Part shown: one piece after another, positions 26,764 through 35,489 of the stretch
Numbering within the stretch: the stretch's first letter is position 1
How the letters are laid out: the number at the start of each line of letters is the position of its first letter
Notes under the pieces: model-generated
The model's input: only the letters and a program-made list of their open reading frames with translations
Told to the model about the DNA's origin: nothing
The model's database searches: none
NCBI GenBank assembly: GCA_002314595.1
Contig: DCGP01000017.1
Coordinates: 27,440-91,439 of the forward strand
Reading direction: 5' to 3'
DNA: 64,000 nucleotides
From: Clostridiales bacterium UBA1775
GTDB taxonomy: Bacteria > Bacillota > Clostridia > Monoglobales > Firm-18
Translations under genes and position numbers: made by a program

Positions 26764-27512
26764 ATTGTCATATTCTTTCTCATTTTTAAAGGTGCAATTT
26801 TATATTTCTTTTCAAATTCTTTTCTAAAATATGAATAAGAACTAAATCCCAAATCGTCACTGATTTGGGATATTTTTTTATCTGTTGAAACTATCATATC
26901 CTTTGCTTTTTCAAGAATTATTTCTTTTCTCATAGAATTCAAGGTTGTATTTGATGATTTTCTGAAAGCAAAATAAATCCCTGACGGGCTAATATCAAAT
27001 TTTTCGGAAATTTCGTAAATTGTGGCTTTGGGATTTTTATACAAGTAATTGTTTATTTTTTCAACAAGCTTTATGGATTTATTAACCTTAATGCTTTTCA
27101 TATTTTCCATTAAATGCCCAACCAAAAAATAAAATCTTCCTATATCTTTCGGAGAAAGCTTTCTTACATCTTTCAACTCGTCAAAGATTTTAATATTTTC
27201 TTTATCACACTCAACAACTTGAACAGGATAACTTTTACTGTCAACATTAGGCAAAAATTCAAAACCCAAGGAAACGAATTTAATCTTTGGAGTTCCGTAC
27301 CAATATGATCTATACCCTTGCTTATTGGGAATATAAAACACATCGCCTTTATTTATTTCAACATAATAATCCTTTGTTACAATTTTACATCTTCCCTCTT
27401 CCATATATGCAAAATAATGAGCACCTATCCCCTTTTGATTATCTGTGTAATGATATGAATCAAATGAAAAATAATTAAAATTAAAACTATTAGCGAAAAT
27501 TATGTCATTCAT
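26760..27512 (-). CDS. AraC family transcription regulator
   Basis: The protein is 250 residues. An N-terminal cupin-like sensor (about 20-100, GRCKIVTKDYYVEINKGDVFYIP) is followed by two helix-turn-helix units (about 160-245), the second with SQISDDLGFSSYSYFRKEFEKKY, a typical AraC recognition helix. It is divergent from the alcohol dehydrogenase/oxidoreductase pair, with overlapping promoter elements between them, so it very likely controls that pair in response to a sugar or polyol. The ligand cannot be told. Confidence 0.9.
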   Translation of the reverse strand: MNDIIFANSFNFNYFSFDSYHYTDNQKGIGAHYFAYMEEGRCKIVTKDYYVEINKGDVFYIPNKQGYRSYWYGTPKIKFVSLGFEFLPNVDSKSYPVQVVECDKENIKIFDELKDVRKLSPKDIGRFYFLVGHLMENMKSIKVNKSIKLVEKINNYLYKNPKATIYEISEKFDISPSGIYFAFRKSSNTTLNSMRKEIILEKAKDMIVSTDKKISQISDDLGFSSYSYFRKEFEKKYKIAPLKMRKNMTI

Positions 27513-27557
27513 ACCAAATCTCCCTAAAATACTTGAATAAAATTACCTGTTTTTTAA

Positions 27558-27597
27558 ATTATATCATCTTTTTTTTATTCTGTCAATTTGCTATAAT
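27558..27597. promoter_or_regulatory. Divergent, overlapping promoters between the AraC gene and the dehydrogenase gene
   Basis: Minus strand: TTGACA (27581-27586), 17 bases, TATAAT (27558-27563), a near-perfect promoter for the AraC gene. Plus strand: TATAAT at 27592-27597 with no good -35, whose expected -35 position lies inside the minus-strand promoter. This is the layout expected for an activator-dependent gene facing its regulator. Confidence 0.75.
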
Positions 27598-27619
27598 TAG
27601 GTTTAGAGGTGATGATTTT

Positions 27620-28642
27620 ATGAAAAACAAAAGAATAGTATTTACAAAACCGTATACAGCAGAGCTTCTAGATGTTGAGATGAATCAGCTTAATGACAAC
27701 GATGTTAAGGTTAAAACTATGTTTAGTACAATAAGCTGTGGAACGGAAAAAGCAAATTATATAGGCGACCCAAACTGCTCCGTATCAAGTAACGCAAAAA
27801 CTACTTTCCCAAGGTCTGTTGGTTACAGCAGTTCAGGTGTTGTTGTAGAAGTAGGCAAAAACGTTAAAGACCTTAAGGTCGGTGACAGAGTTGTAACTTT
27901 TTGGGGAGTTCATACAAAATACAATATTTTAAATGAAGGCAGAGTTGTAAAAATCGAATATGACGACGTAGATTTTCAATCTGCAGCAATGACATTTATT
28001 TCAACATTTCCTCTTGCAGCAATCAGAAAAACAAAAATTGAAATTGGTGAAAGTGCTATGGTTATGGGACTTGGAATTCTTGGAATTTTTGCCGTTAAAT
28101 ATTTAAGACTTGCAGGAGCAACACCAATTATTGCAGTAGATTTTAACAAAGAAAGACGAGAAATTGCTTTAAAAAACGGAGCAGATTTTGCCTTTGACCC
28201 GTCTAATGAAAACTTTTCCGAAAAGGTTAAACAGGTTACAAACGGGGGAGTTAACGTTGCAATTGAGGTTACGGGTGTCGGAGAAGGACTTAATGAAGCC
28301 CTTGACTGTATGAAGAAAATGGGAAGAGTCGCTCTTCTCGGTTGCACAAGAAATTCCAATTTCACCGTTGATTACTATAAAAAAGTTCACGCACCGGGAA
28401 TTTCTTTAATTGGCGCTCACACTAATGCAAGGCCCGGTAATGAATCTTATCCTAATCATTTTACACATAGAGATGACATAAAAGTTGCTTTAAATTTGTT
28501 ACATTCAAAAAGGGTTGAGTTTATTTCTTTAATTCAGGAATTTCACTCACCAAAGGATTGCACAAAGGTTTATGATCGTCTTGTTAACGACAAAAGTTTC
28601 CCTATTGTTTCTCAATTTGATTGGAGGGACATTGATGATTAA
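27620..28642 (+). CDS. Zinc-type medium-chain dehydrogenase (alcohol/polyol dehydrogenase family)
   Basis: The protein is 340 residues from the ATG at 27620, preceded by AGAGGTGAT; upstream codons run through the promoter. A GroES-like N-terminal domain includes SCGTEKANY at the place of the catalytic zinc Cys; then a Rossmann domain with the glycine motif VMGLGILGIFAV and a D at the end of the second strand (AVDFNKERREIA), which suggests NAD preference. The structural-zinc Cys cluster of classical ADHs is not seen. It overlaps the next oxidoreductase gene by 8 bases. Likely oxidises a sugar or polyol; substrate unknown. Confidence 0.88.
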   Translation: MKNKRIVFTKPYTAELLDVEMNQLNDNDVKVKTMFSTISCGTEKANYIGDPNCSVSSNAKTTFPRSVGYSSSGVVVEVGKNVKDLKVGDRVVTFWGVHTKYNILNEGRVVKIEYDDVDFQSAAMTFISTFPLAAIRKTKIEIGESAMVMGLGILGIFAVKYLRLAGATPIIAVDFNKERREIALKNGADFAFDPSNENFSEKVKQVTNGGVNVAIEVTGVGEGLNEALDCMKKMGRVALLGCTRNSNFTVDYYKKVHAPGISLIGAHTNARPGNESYPNHFTHRDDIKVALNLLHSKRVEFISLIQEFHSPKDCTKVYDRLVNDKSFPIVSQFDWRDIDD

Positions 28643-29666
28643 AATTGCCCAAATCGGCATAGGTCATGACCATGCTGTTTGTATGATAAACTCACTTAAA
28701 AATCTTCCGGAAATTTTCGAAATTGTGGGGTACTGCATTGTTCCTGAAGAATACGAAACAGCCAAAGACAAGTTTGATGAAAAAACAAGAAAAAGTTATG
28801 ACGATATTAAAGAAATGACCGTTGAAGAAATTTTGAATTTTGAAGGGCTTCAAGCAGTTACAATTGAAACAGAGGACAGAAGCTTAACCAAATATGCAAT
28901 TCTTGCAGCAGAAAAAGGCCTTGCAATTCAAATGGACAAACCGGGAAGTGCCTCTGATGAAGATTTTGACAAATTGATTGACCTTGTTAAAGAAAACAAT
29001 CTTGTTTTTTCAACAGGTTATATGTATCGCTTTAACCCTGCAGTTATTGAACTTAAAGAAAAAATAAAAAAAGGTGACTTTGGAGAAATTTATTCCATTG
29101 ATGCTACTATGAATTGTACTCACAACGTTCTAAAAAGAGAGTGGCTAAAAAATTATCCGTCAGGAATGTTATATTTTTTAGGTTGCCACTTAATTGATTT
29201 GGTTTACAGTATTTTAGGTGAGCCTAAAAATGTTATCCCTTTAAGCAGACACACAGGAATTGACAATGTTGATGCAGATGACTTCGGTATGGCAATTTTC
29301 GAATACGAAAACGGGGTTTCAACCGTTAAAAGTACCTCAGTTGAATGTGGTGGCTATTTGCAAAGGAGGTTAACTCTTTGTGGTTCAAAGGGAACCTTTG
29401 AAATTCAACCTCTCGAAAGCCATGCAGAAGAAAATTTGCCTTTTGCCTACGGATTGACAACATCAACAAAGGAAAATCATGATAATAATTGGGGGTCATC
29501 ACCAATAATTAAGGATTATAAGCCATTCCCAAGATATAACAATATGCTTTGTGCCTTTGCCGATTACATTTTAGGCAAAAAAGAAAATCCATACTCTTAT
29601 GAGTATGAAAGAAATTTACATAAGCTTATATTAAAGGCTTGTACTAAAAAAACGACTAACATTTAG
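28635..29666 (+). CDS. Gfo/Idh/MocA family oxidoreductase, 3' end inside the direct repeat
   Basis: The protein is 343 residues starting at 28635 (MIKIAQIGIGHDHA, ribosome site GGAGG), overlapping the dehydrogenase stop by 8 bases. An N-terminal Rossmann fold is followed by the sugar-binding domain; the conserved motif around QMDKPGSASDEDFDKL matches the family EKP loop with Asp for Glu. Probably oxidises or epimerises a sugar or inositol with bound NAD. The last codons (KKTTNI and the stop) lie within repeat copy 2, so the natural C-terminus may have been replaced when the repeat junction formed. Confidence 0.88.
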   Translation: MIKIAQIGIGHDHAVCMINSLKNLPEIFEIVGYCIVPEEYETAKDKFDEKTRKSYDDIKEMTVEEILNFEGLQAVTIETEDRSLTKYAILAAEKGLAIQMDKPGSASDEDFDKLIDLVKENNLVFSTGYMYRFNPAVIELKEKIKKGDFGEIYSIDATMNCTHNVLKREWLKNYPSGMLYFLGCHLIDLVYSILGEPKNVIPLSRHTGIDNVDADDFGMAIFEYENGVSTVKSTSVECGGYLQRRLTLCGSKGTFEIQPLESHAEENLPFAYGLTTSTKENHDNNWGSSPIIKDYKPFPRYNNMLCAFADYILGKKENPYSYEYERNLHKLILKACTKKTTNI

Positions 29667-29693
29667 TTAGTCGTTTTGTAGTTTATTTAAAAT
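29648..29693 (+). repeat. 46-bp direct repeat, copy 2, terminator between the oxidoreductase and uxaC
   Basis: Identical to 26654-26699. It contains the stop of the oxidoreductase on the plus strand and the stop of uxaC (29687-29689) on the minus strand, and its 12-bp hairpin can terminate in both directions. Confidence 0.95.
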
Positions 29694-31054
29694 TCAAAAT
29701 ATTCTTTTGCGTTATAATAGCATATACCTTGTATTATTTTTTTAAGGTGCTTTTGGTCGTTTGGATATTCGCCTTTTTCTACCCATTCACCTATCATATT
29801 ACATAGTATTCGTCTAAAATATTCGTGGCGTGGATAGGATACAAAGCTACGAGAGTCTGTAAGCATACCAATAAAATTACCAAGTGTGCCAAGGTTTGCA
29901 AGGGCTTTTAGCTGTGCTTCCATACCATCTCTGTTATCATTAAACCACCAGCCTGATCCAAACTGTATCTTACCCTTATAGGGTGCCTTTTGGAAGTTAC
30001 CTAACATAGTGCCAAGCACATAGTTGTCCTTTGGATTTAATGTGTAAAGTATTGTTTTTGGCAACACGTCGTTAAGTTCAAGATAGTTCATAAATGCAGA
30101 AAGCTTTTCGGCAATATTTAGGTCATTTATAGAGTCAAAGCCGGTATCTGCACCAAGTTTATTATACATTTTACTGTTGTTGTTTCTCAACGCACCAATG
30201 TGAAGCTGCATTGCCCAGTTGCGTTTGGAATATTCAGTAGCACATATTTTGAGCATAGCTGTCTTAAACGAGTCTATTTCCTCAATGGTAAGTGCTTCAC
30301 CCTTCATCTTTTTGTTAAATGCTTTTCTTGCATCTCCTATGGCAAATGGTACATATTCCATAGCGTGGTCGGATAGTTTGCAACCATTTTGCTCAAAATA
30401 ATCTATCCTGTCTACAATCCACTTGGTTAGTTCTTCGTATGTGCTGACGCCAATTTCTTTAAGATAAGGTACAAATGTTTCTTTGTCTATGTTTGTGGCA
30501 TTGTCAGGTCTGAACGTAGGCAATACTTTTGTCCTAAATCCATCTTTTTTTAGCTTAATGTGATATTCAAGATTGCTTGCCGGGTCATCTGTGGTGCATA
30601 TTACCTCTACATTTGATTTTTCTATCAGGCTTTTACATGAAAACTCTTTTGATTTAAGCAGTACATTGCACCTATCCCAAATTTCCTTTGCATTATCCTC
30701 AGAAAGTGCATGGTCAATATCAAAATATCTCTTTAATTCAAGTGATGTCCAATGATAAAGTGGGTTGCCTATAAGAAGTGGCATAGTCTTTGCAAAGCAA
30801 AGCCATTTTTCATATTCGTCCTTATCGCCTGTGATATATTCTTCATCAATGCCGTTACTGCGAATTTGACGCCATTTGTAGTGGTCGCCACCTAAAAATA
30901 ATTCCTGAGCATTTTTAAACGTAGCGTCATTTGCTATCATTTCCGGAACCAAATGGCAATGATAGTCTATTATAGGCAAGTTTTTTGCATATTCTTCATA
31001 GAGCTTTTTTCCTGTTTCGTTATATAACATAAAGTTCTTATTTATTATTCCCAT
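29687..31054 (-). CDS. uxaC: Glucuronate isomerase
   Basis: The protein is 455 residues, close to the family norm of about 470. Family features include the N-terminal metal-binding IIDYHCHLVPEMI, the segments CTTDDPA and LHIGALRNNN, and the C-terminal GWWFNDNRDGME and LTDSRSFVSYPRHEYFRR. It interconverts galacturonate/tagaturonate and glucuronate/fructuronate. Last gene of the minus-strand run GH4-uxaB-uxaA-uxaC, the first steps of galacturonate breakdown. Confidence 0.95.
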   Translation of the reverse strand: MGIINKNFMLYNETGKKLYEEYAKNLPIIDYHCHLVPEMIANDATFKNAQELFLGGDHYKWRQIRSNGIDEEYITGDKDEYEKWLCFAKTMPLLIGNPLYHWTSLELKRYFDIDHALSEDNAKEIWDRCNVLLKSKEFSCKSLIEKSNVEVICTTDDPASNLEYHIKLKKDGFRTKVLPTFRPDNATNIDKETFVPYLKEIGVSTYEELTKWIVDRIDYFEQNGCKLSDHAMEYVPFAIGDARKAFNKKMKGEALTIEEIDSFKTAMLKICATEYSKRNWAMQLHIGALRNNNSKMYNKLGADTGFDSINDLNIAEKLSAFMNYLELNDVLPKTILYTLNPKDNYVLGTMLGNFQKAPYKGKIQFGSGWWFNDNRDGMEAQLKALANLGTLGNFIGMLTDSRSFVSYPRHEYFRRILCNMIGEWVEKGEYPNDQKHLKKIIQGICYYNAKEYFEF

Positions 31055-31091
31055 AATGTAAATCCCTTTTTATTTTATAATTATTTATCGG

Positions 31092-32470
31092 TTATAGTGT
31101 TACTCCGTCTTTAAATATAGATATTTCTTCAAAACCGTTTATTTCATTTTTTGTCTTTTTGCCCGATGCAATATCTATAATAAAATCTAATAAATTATCT
31201 GCTAAATCATCTAATGAAATTCCGTCTAATATAGGTGATGAGTCAAAATCTATCCAATGTGCTTTTTTGGTAGCAAGAGCTTTGTTGGTAGATATTTTAA
31301 CCGTAGGCACTGTACTGCCAAGAGGCGTACCTCTGCCTGTGGTAAACAATATTATATGTACCCCTGATGCCATAAGGTTGGTTACGGCAACCATGTCATT
31401 GCCGGGCCCGTTAAGCAAGGATAATCCGTTTTTTGATACAGTATCACCATAGTTAAGCACATCTACAACATTAGCAAGTCCTCCCTTTTGCACACATCCT
31501 AAGGACTTTTCTTCCAATGTGGTAATTCCTCCTTTTTTGTTGCCGGGCGATGGGTTTTCATATATTACCTGATTATGAAGTCTGTAATAATCTTTGAAGT
31601 TGTTAATAAGGTCAACTGTTTTGTCAAAAACCTTTTTGTTTTTGCATCTTTCCATTAAAAGATGCTCTGCGCCAAACATTTCCGGTACCTCGGTTAGAAC
31701 ACAGCTTCCTCCAAAGGATATAACCTTATCTGAAAGCTTGCCAACCAACGGATTGGCGCTAATACCACTAAACCCATCACTGCCACCACATTTCAAGCCA
31801 ATACGCAAATGTGAGATATTTATAGGCTTTCTTTCAAATGTGCTTGCGTATGCTTTTAGTTCATTTATTAGCTCTATACCCTTTGCAATTTCATCTTCCT
31901 CATCTTGGCAATTTAGAAACTTAACTCTTTTTTCTTGGTAATCACCAAGTATTTTTTAAATTCATCAATATTATTATTTTCACAGCCAAGGCCAAGTACA
32001 AGCACACCACCGGCGTTAGGGTGGTTAACCATACCCTTTAATATCAGTTGTGTTGTGGTTTGGTCGTCCCCAAGCTGTGAGCAACCAAATGGGTGAGGAA
32101 AACACTTTGCCCCTGTCTCTTGGGCAAGCTTTTGTGCAACCTTATTTACACAGCCCACAGTATTTACTATCCATACGTCATTGCGAATACCAACATCCCC
32201 ATTTTCTCTCACATATCCCATAAATGTTCTGTCGCTTTTACAATACTCTATTCCATAATCCTTATAGTTGTATGTATATTGCAAATTATCCGATAAATTA
32301 GTTTTAATATTGTGGGTGTGAACGTGTTCACCTTTTTTTATATCGCATATTGCATGGCCTATGGGGTAGCCGTATTTTATAATATTTTCACCACGTTTGA
32401 TGTTACATACGGCATACTTGTGTCCGTTATCAAGGTTAACCTCTACATTATCTCTTTCACTAATCAACAT
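31092..32470 (-). pseudogene. uxaA: Altronate dehydratase with a one-base frameshift
   Basis: Two frames together make one UxaA. The first, from 32470, runs through GCSQLGDDQTTTQL and LVLGLGCENNNIDEFKKYL and then leaves frame near 31945; the correct continuation in the next frame, GDYQEKRVKFLNCQDEEDEI, matches the E. coli protein at the same place. It goes on through GLKCGGSDGFSGI and EVPEMFGAEHLL to a normal C-terminus. One base is missing, most simply a G of a GGG run. The N-terminal SAF segment is also about 20 residues shorter than in E. coli, going straight from DNVEV to GHKYAV. It would dehydrate altronate to 2-keto-3-deoxygluconate. Whether this is true loss, a sequencing error or recoding is open. 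Confidence 0.85.
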
Positions 32471-33755
32471 ATTTTATGACCTCATCATATAAAAATGTTA
32501 AATCCGTATCCCAAAAATTTTTGTTTGCCAAAATTTCTTTTACAGATTTTTCTTTCATAAAGTCTATTACATCTTGTGCGTCATTGGGTGTACCCTTTTT
32601 ATAGAACTCGATAAGCTTTGCCAAAGAAAAGATTAAATTTTCAGGCATTTTATCCATTCTCTTAATATATTCCAAAAGTGAAGGCAATACCCTTACTTTA
32701 AATTTGCTTACAGAGTTTAGAGATATTGATGCACAAAGGTGCTTAATATACGGGTTGTTAAACCTTTCAAGTACGTTGTTGGCGTAGTCCACAAGCTCTT
32801 CCTTGGGCAAATCAATGGTAGGTATTATCTCATCAAACACACATTTTTTTACAAAGGAAAGCATCTTTTCATCTTCCATACAATCTTTTACGGTTTCTAT
32901 ACCACATAGCATTGCATAGGGTATCATAGATGTATGCGCTCCGTTTAATATTCTTACTTTCCTTGTACGATACATATCAAGGTTGTCCGTTAGTATGATA
33001 TTGAGCCCTGTTTTGTCAAAGGGTATTTCTTTTAAAATATCATTAGCGCCTTCTATTACCCATAGGTGAAACAACTCACTTGTATTTAGCATATTGTCCT
33101 CATAACCAAGGTCAATTTTTTCATCTCTTGGATAGCCTGTTACAATACGGTCAACAAGAGTGTTGCAAAATATATTTTCTTTTTTTACCCAATTTTCAAA
33201 ATCGGAGCCAAGGTTCCAATCCTTTGCATATTGCAAAACAATTTTCTTTAAGGTTTCGCCGTTTTTATCTATCAATTCACAAGGCAAAAAGATAAATCCT
33301 TTTAAACCAAGTTGGTACCTTTTATACAAAAGTACAGTTACCTTTGCCGGAAAGGATTTTGGTGGAGTATCTTGAAGTCTATCATCTTTATCATAAGAAA
33401 TACCTGATTCTGTTGTGTTTGAAAACACAAAACGAATGTCTTTATTTTCAGCCAATTTTATATATTCTTCCCATTGGTCGTAGGGCTTTACTGTGTTGTT
33501 AATAACATCAACAACCTTGGTGTCCACAGTAGGCTTACCATTTTGCATACCTCTCATAATGTGAGTGTATACACAATTTTGTTCTTCAAGCCTATCACAC
33601 ATACCTTGTGGTATTGGTTGCACCACGGTAACACTTCCGTTAAAGGCAGTTTTTTCATTGATTATTTGCAATATCCAATCTACAAAGCCTCTTAAAAACC
33701 CTCCTTCGCCAAATTGTATTGCTTTTACCGGTCTAACTGTTTTATTTTTTATCAT
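32460..33755 (-). CDS. uxaB: Tagaturonate reductase (altronate oxidoreductase), mannitol dehydrogenase family
   Basis: The protein is 431 residues. The N-terminal Rossmann motif IQFGEGGFLRGFVDWIL, then FVFSNTTESGI, and the catalytic region with DNLDMYRTRKVRILNGAHTSM (Lys and Asn/His of long-chain mannitol-type dehydrogenases) identify the family. It reduces tagaturonate to altronate with NADH. It is somewhat shorter than E. coli UxaB. The stop overlaps the uxaA start by 11 bases; GH4 lies 15 bases upstream. Confidence 0.92.
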   Translation of the reverse strand: MIKNKTVRPVKAIQFGEGGFLRGFVDWILQIINEKTAFNGSVTVVQPIPQGMCDRLEEQNCVYTHIMRGMQNGKPTVDTKVVDVINNTVKPYDQWEEYIKLAENKDIRFVFSNTTESGISYDKDDRLQDTPPKSFPAKVTVLLYKRYQLGLKGFIFLPCELIDKNGETLKKIVLQYAKDWNLGSDFENWVKKENIFCNTLVDRIVTGYPRDEKIDLGYEDNMLNTSELFHLWVIEGANDILKEIPFDKTGLNIILTDNLDMYRTRKVRILNGAHTSMIPYAMLCGIETVKDCMEDEKMLSFVKKCVFDEIIPTIDLPKEELVDYANNVLERFNNPYIKHLCASISLNSVSKFKVRVLPSLLEYIKRMDKMPENLIFSLAKLIEFYKKGTPNDAQDVIDFMKEKSVKEILANKNFWDTDLTFLYDEVIKYVD

Positions 33756-33770
33756 TTTTATCTCCTATTT

Positions 33771-35171
33771 TTACTTTAATAAGGAAAGGTCATAAGATGT
33801 TAGATATTTTTCCGTATTAAAGACCATTTCTGTAAATAATTTTTTGGCATCATCAAGAGAACAAGTAACAAGTGGGTCATTGCAAAATGCAATAAATATC
33901 TTGTCAATGTCTCTTTTGGCAATAGCGTCTGACAGCATCTCTTGTTCCCCACATATTCTTGATACAAGAGGATATATGCTTTGTGGTATTTCCCCTGCAA
34001 ACACAGGTGTAACCGTTCCTGCACGAAATACTGCATTTGTTTCCACTACTGCCCCCTTAGGCAAGTTAGGTATCTGCCCTTGGTTTGGTATGTTTACATT
34101 TGTTACAAGGTCGCATAAACCTAACAATGCTCGTATCTGGTTTACTCCTTCCTCCCCTGTGCCCTTTATTTCTACCTTCTTTGTTCCGTTTCTAAAATCT
34201 TCACTTTTTTGAAGTTTTTCTTTAAGGTAATTTTTTCTCCATGAAACAGGTGTTAAACCAAAGCCCCACTCCTTTGCAGTTTCCGGGCTTTTTAAATACC
34301 AACCTCCCTCGCAAAATTCGGCCAAGTGTCTGTCCCCTGCAGCTGCAATATATCCATACTTGTTAAACAAGTCAAATTTTAATTTGTTTGAGCATGAAAA
34401 GAAGTTGTTCATCCAATTATCATCAAGGTTTTTAGTATATCCGTCTTTATATTTTAAAGAGAATGATTTATAAACAGGGAATAAGTCAATATTTTTATAC
34501 TTTGCACTTGTTAGCCATGTAAAGTGATTTACAGCCACCGGATTTACTTTAATTTCACTTCTGTCAACATTTTCTATACCAAGCTCGGATTTTATTGCTT
34601 CCACTAATAATTTTTGTGTTCCAAACACCTCATGGCAGCATCCGAATGCCTTTATTTCCGGAAATACTCTGTAAAGAGTCTTTACGCACAATGTCATAGG
34701 ATTTGTGTAGTTAATAACCCAAGCATTTGGGCAATATTTTTTTATATTCTCGGCGATTTCTTCGTACATCGGTATGGTTCTCATTGCCCTTATAATGCCT
34801 CCCGGGCCTGATGTATCCCCAACAGATTGGTATATGCCGTATTTCTCAGGTGTATGAACATCGGATTCCATTTCGTCAAATGTGCCCGGAAGTATGGACA
34901 ACACTACAAAGTCAGCATCGGTCATTGCTTCCTTTGGAGTTTTGCAAGCGTGATAGTTCCATTTTGACTTTGCATTTTCACAATCCTTGTATAGGTTGCC
35001 TATAACCTCGTTATGCTGTGCCGCCTCATAGTCTATATCATATAGGTACATATCTCCGGATATGTCATCACAGGACGCCAAATCACTCATTAGCCCCCAT
35101 GCCCAACCTTTTGAGCCCCCGCCTACATAAGCTATTTTAATATTCTCTGCCTTGTTGTTTTTGTAATTCAT
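33771..35171 (-). CDS. Glycoside hydrolase family 4, probable alpha-galacturonidase (LplD-like)
   Basis: The protein is 466 residues from the ATG at 35171 (MNYKNNKAENIKIAYVGGG) with ribosome site GGAGAG; the longer frame to 35306 lacks one and runs through the leader. Family 4 features: the N-terminal NAD-binding VGGGSKGWA, YTNPMT, and the metal/catalytic motif CHEVFG. GH4 activities are told apart by the residues after Cys-His, and CHEV has been described for the Mn-dependent alpha-galacturonidase LplD of Bacillus subtilis. The position upstream of uxaB-uxaA-uxaC supports the same activity, releasing galacturonate from small pectin fragments in the cytoplasm. Confidence 0.88.
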   Translation of the reverse strand: MNYKNNKAENIKIAYVGGGSKGWAWGLMSDLASCDDISGDMYLYDIDYEAAQHNEVIGNLYKDCENAKSKWNYHACKTPKEAMTDADFVVLSILPGTFDEMESDVHTPEKYGIYQSVGDTSGPGGIIRAMRTIPMYEEIAENIKKYCPNAWVINYTNPMTLCVKTLYRVFPEIKAFGCCHEVFGTQKLLVEAIKSELGIENVDRSEIKVNPVAVNHFTWLTSAKYKNIDLFPVYKSFSLKYKDGYTKNLDDNWMNNFFSCSNKLKFDLFNKYGYIAAAGDRHLAEFCEGGWYLKSPETAKEWGFGLTPVSWRKNYLKEKLQKSEDFRNGTKKVEIKGTGEEGVNQIRALLGLCDLVTNVNIPNQGQIPNLPKGAVVETNAVFRAGTVTPVFAGEIPQSIYPLVSRICGEQEMLSDAIAKRDIDKIFIAFCNDPLVTCSLDDAKKLFTEMVFNTEKYLTSYDLSLLK

Positions 35172-35445
35172 AAACTCTCCATTCCGCCGCTGTGCGTCGG
35201 CACAATAGTATTTAAAAATTTCTCTTATCTGCACAGCAAGGAATGATAAGAGATTTTTTGCACATGTGCGTTTCAAACCAAAGGTCTGAAAATTTCGCAG
35301 GTGCAATTAAATCCACCGGAGGCATAACAAAAAAGGAACTTTCACGTTATCACTCCTGAATATTTATTATGATCATATTATATTACAAAAGTATCGTGTT
35401 TTCTATAAAAAAATAGATAATTTTTAAAAAAACATTAAAAATTGG
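35172..35445. other. Leader and control region between the galacturonate operon and its AraC regulator
   Basis: Minus-strand leader of the GH4 operon. A 9-bp inverted repeat TCTCTTATC/GATAAGAGA (35221-35229 with 35245-35253) flanks 15 bases, and a TGCACATGTGC palindrome lies near 35262-35272. A possible ATG-started 37-codon frame (35325-35212, minus) and a GTG frame behind AGGAG near 35340-35362 are both too short and unsupported to call. AT-rich sequence from 35365 has minus-strand TATAAT-like boxes with no good -35, which fits activation by the divergent AraC protein. Confidence 0.5.
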
Positions 35446-35473
35446 TTGTAATTATGAAAGTTTATGATATAAT
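35446..35473 (+). promoter_or_regulatory. Promoter of the galacturonate AraC regulator
   Basis: TTGTAA (35446-35451), 16 bases, TATAAT (35468-35473) with TG before the -10; start codon at 35490 with GGTGAT in front. Confidence 0.7.
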
Positions 35474-35489
35474 ATAATTGGTGATGTAA

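Noticed and set aside
35212..35325. Minus-strand 37-codon frame upstream of the GH4 gene
   Set aside because: No ribosome site at its ATG, odd Cys/Trp-rich composition and overlap with the inverted repeat; kept only as part of the leader.
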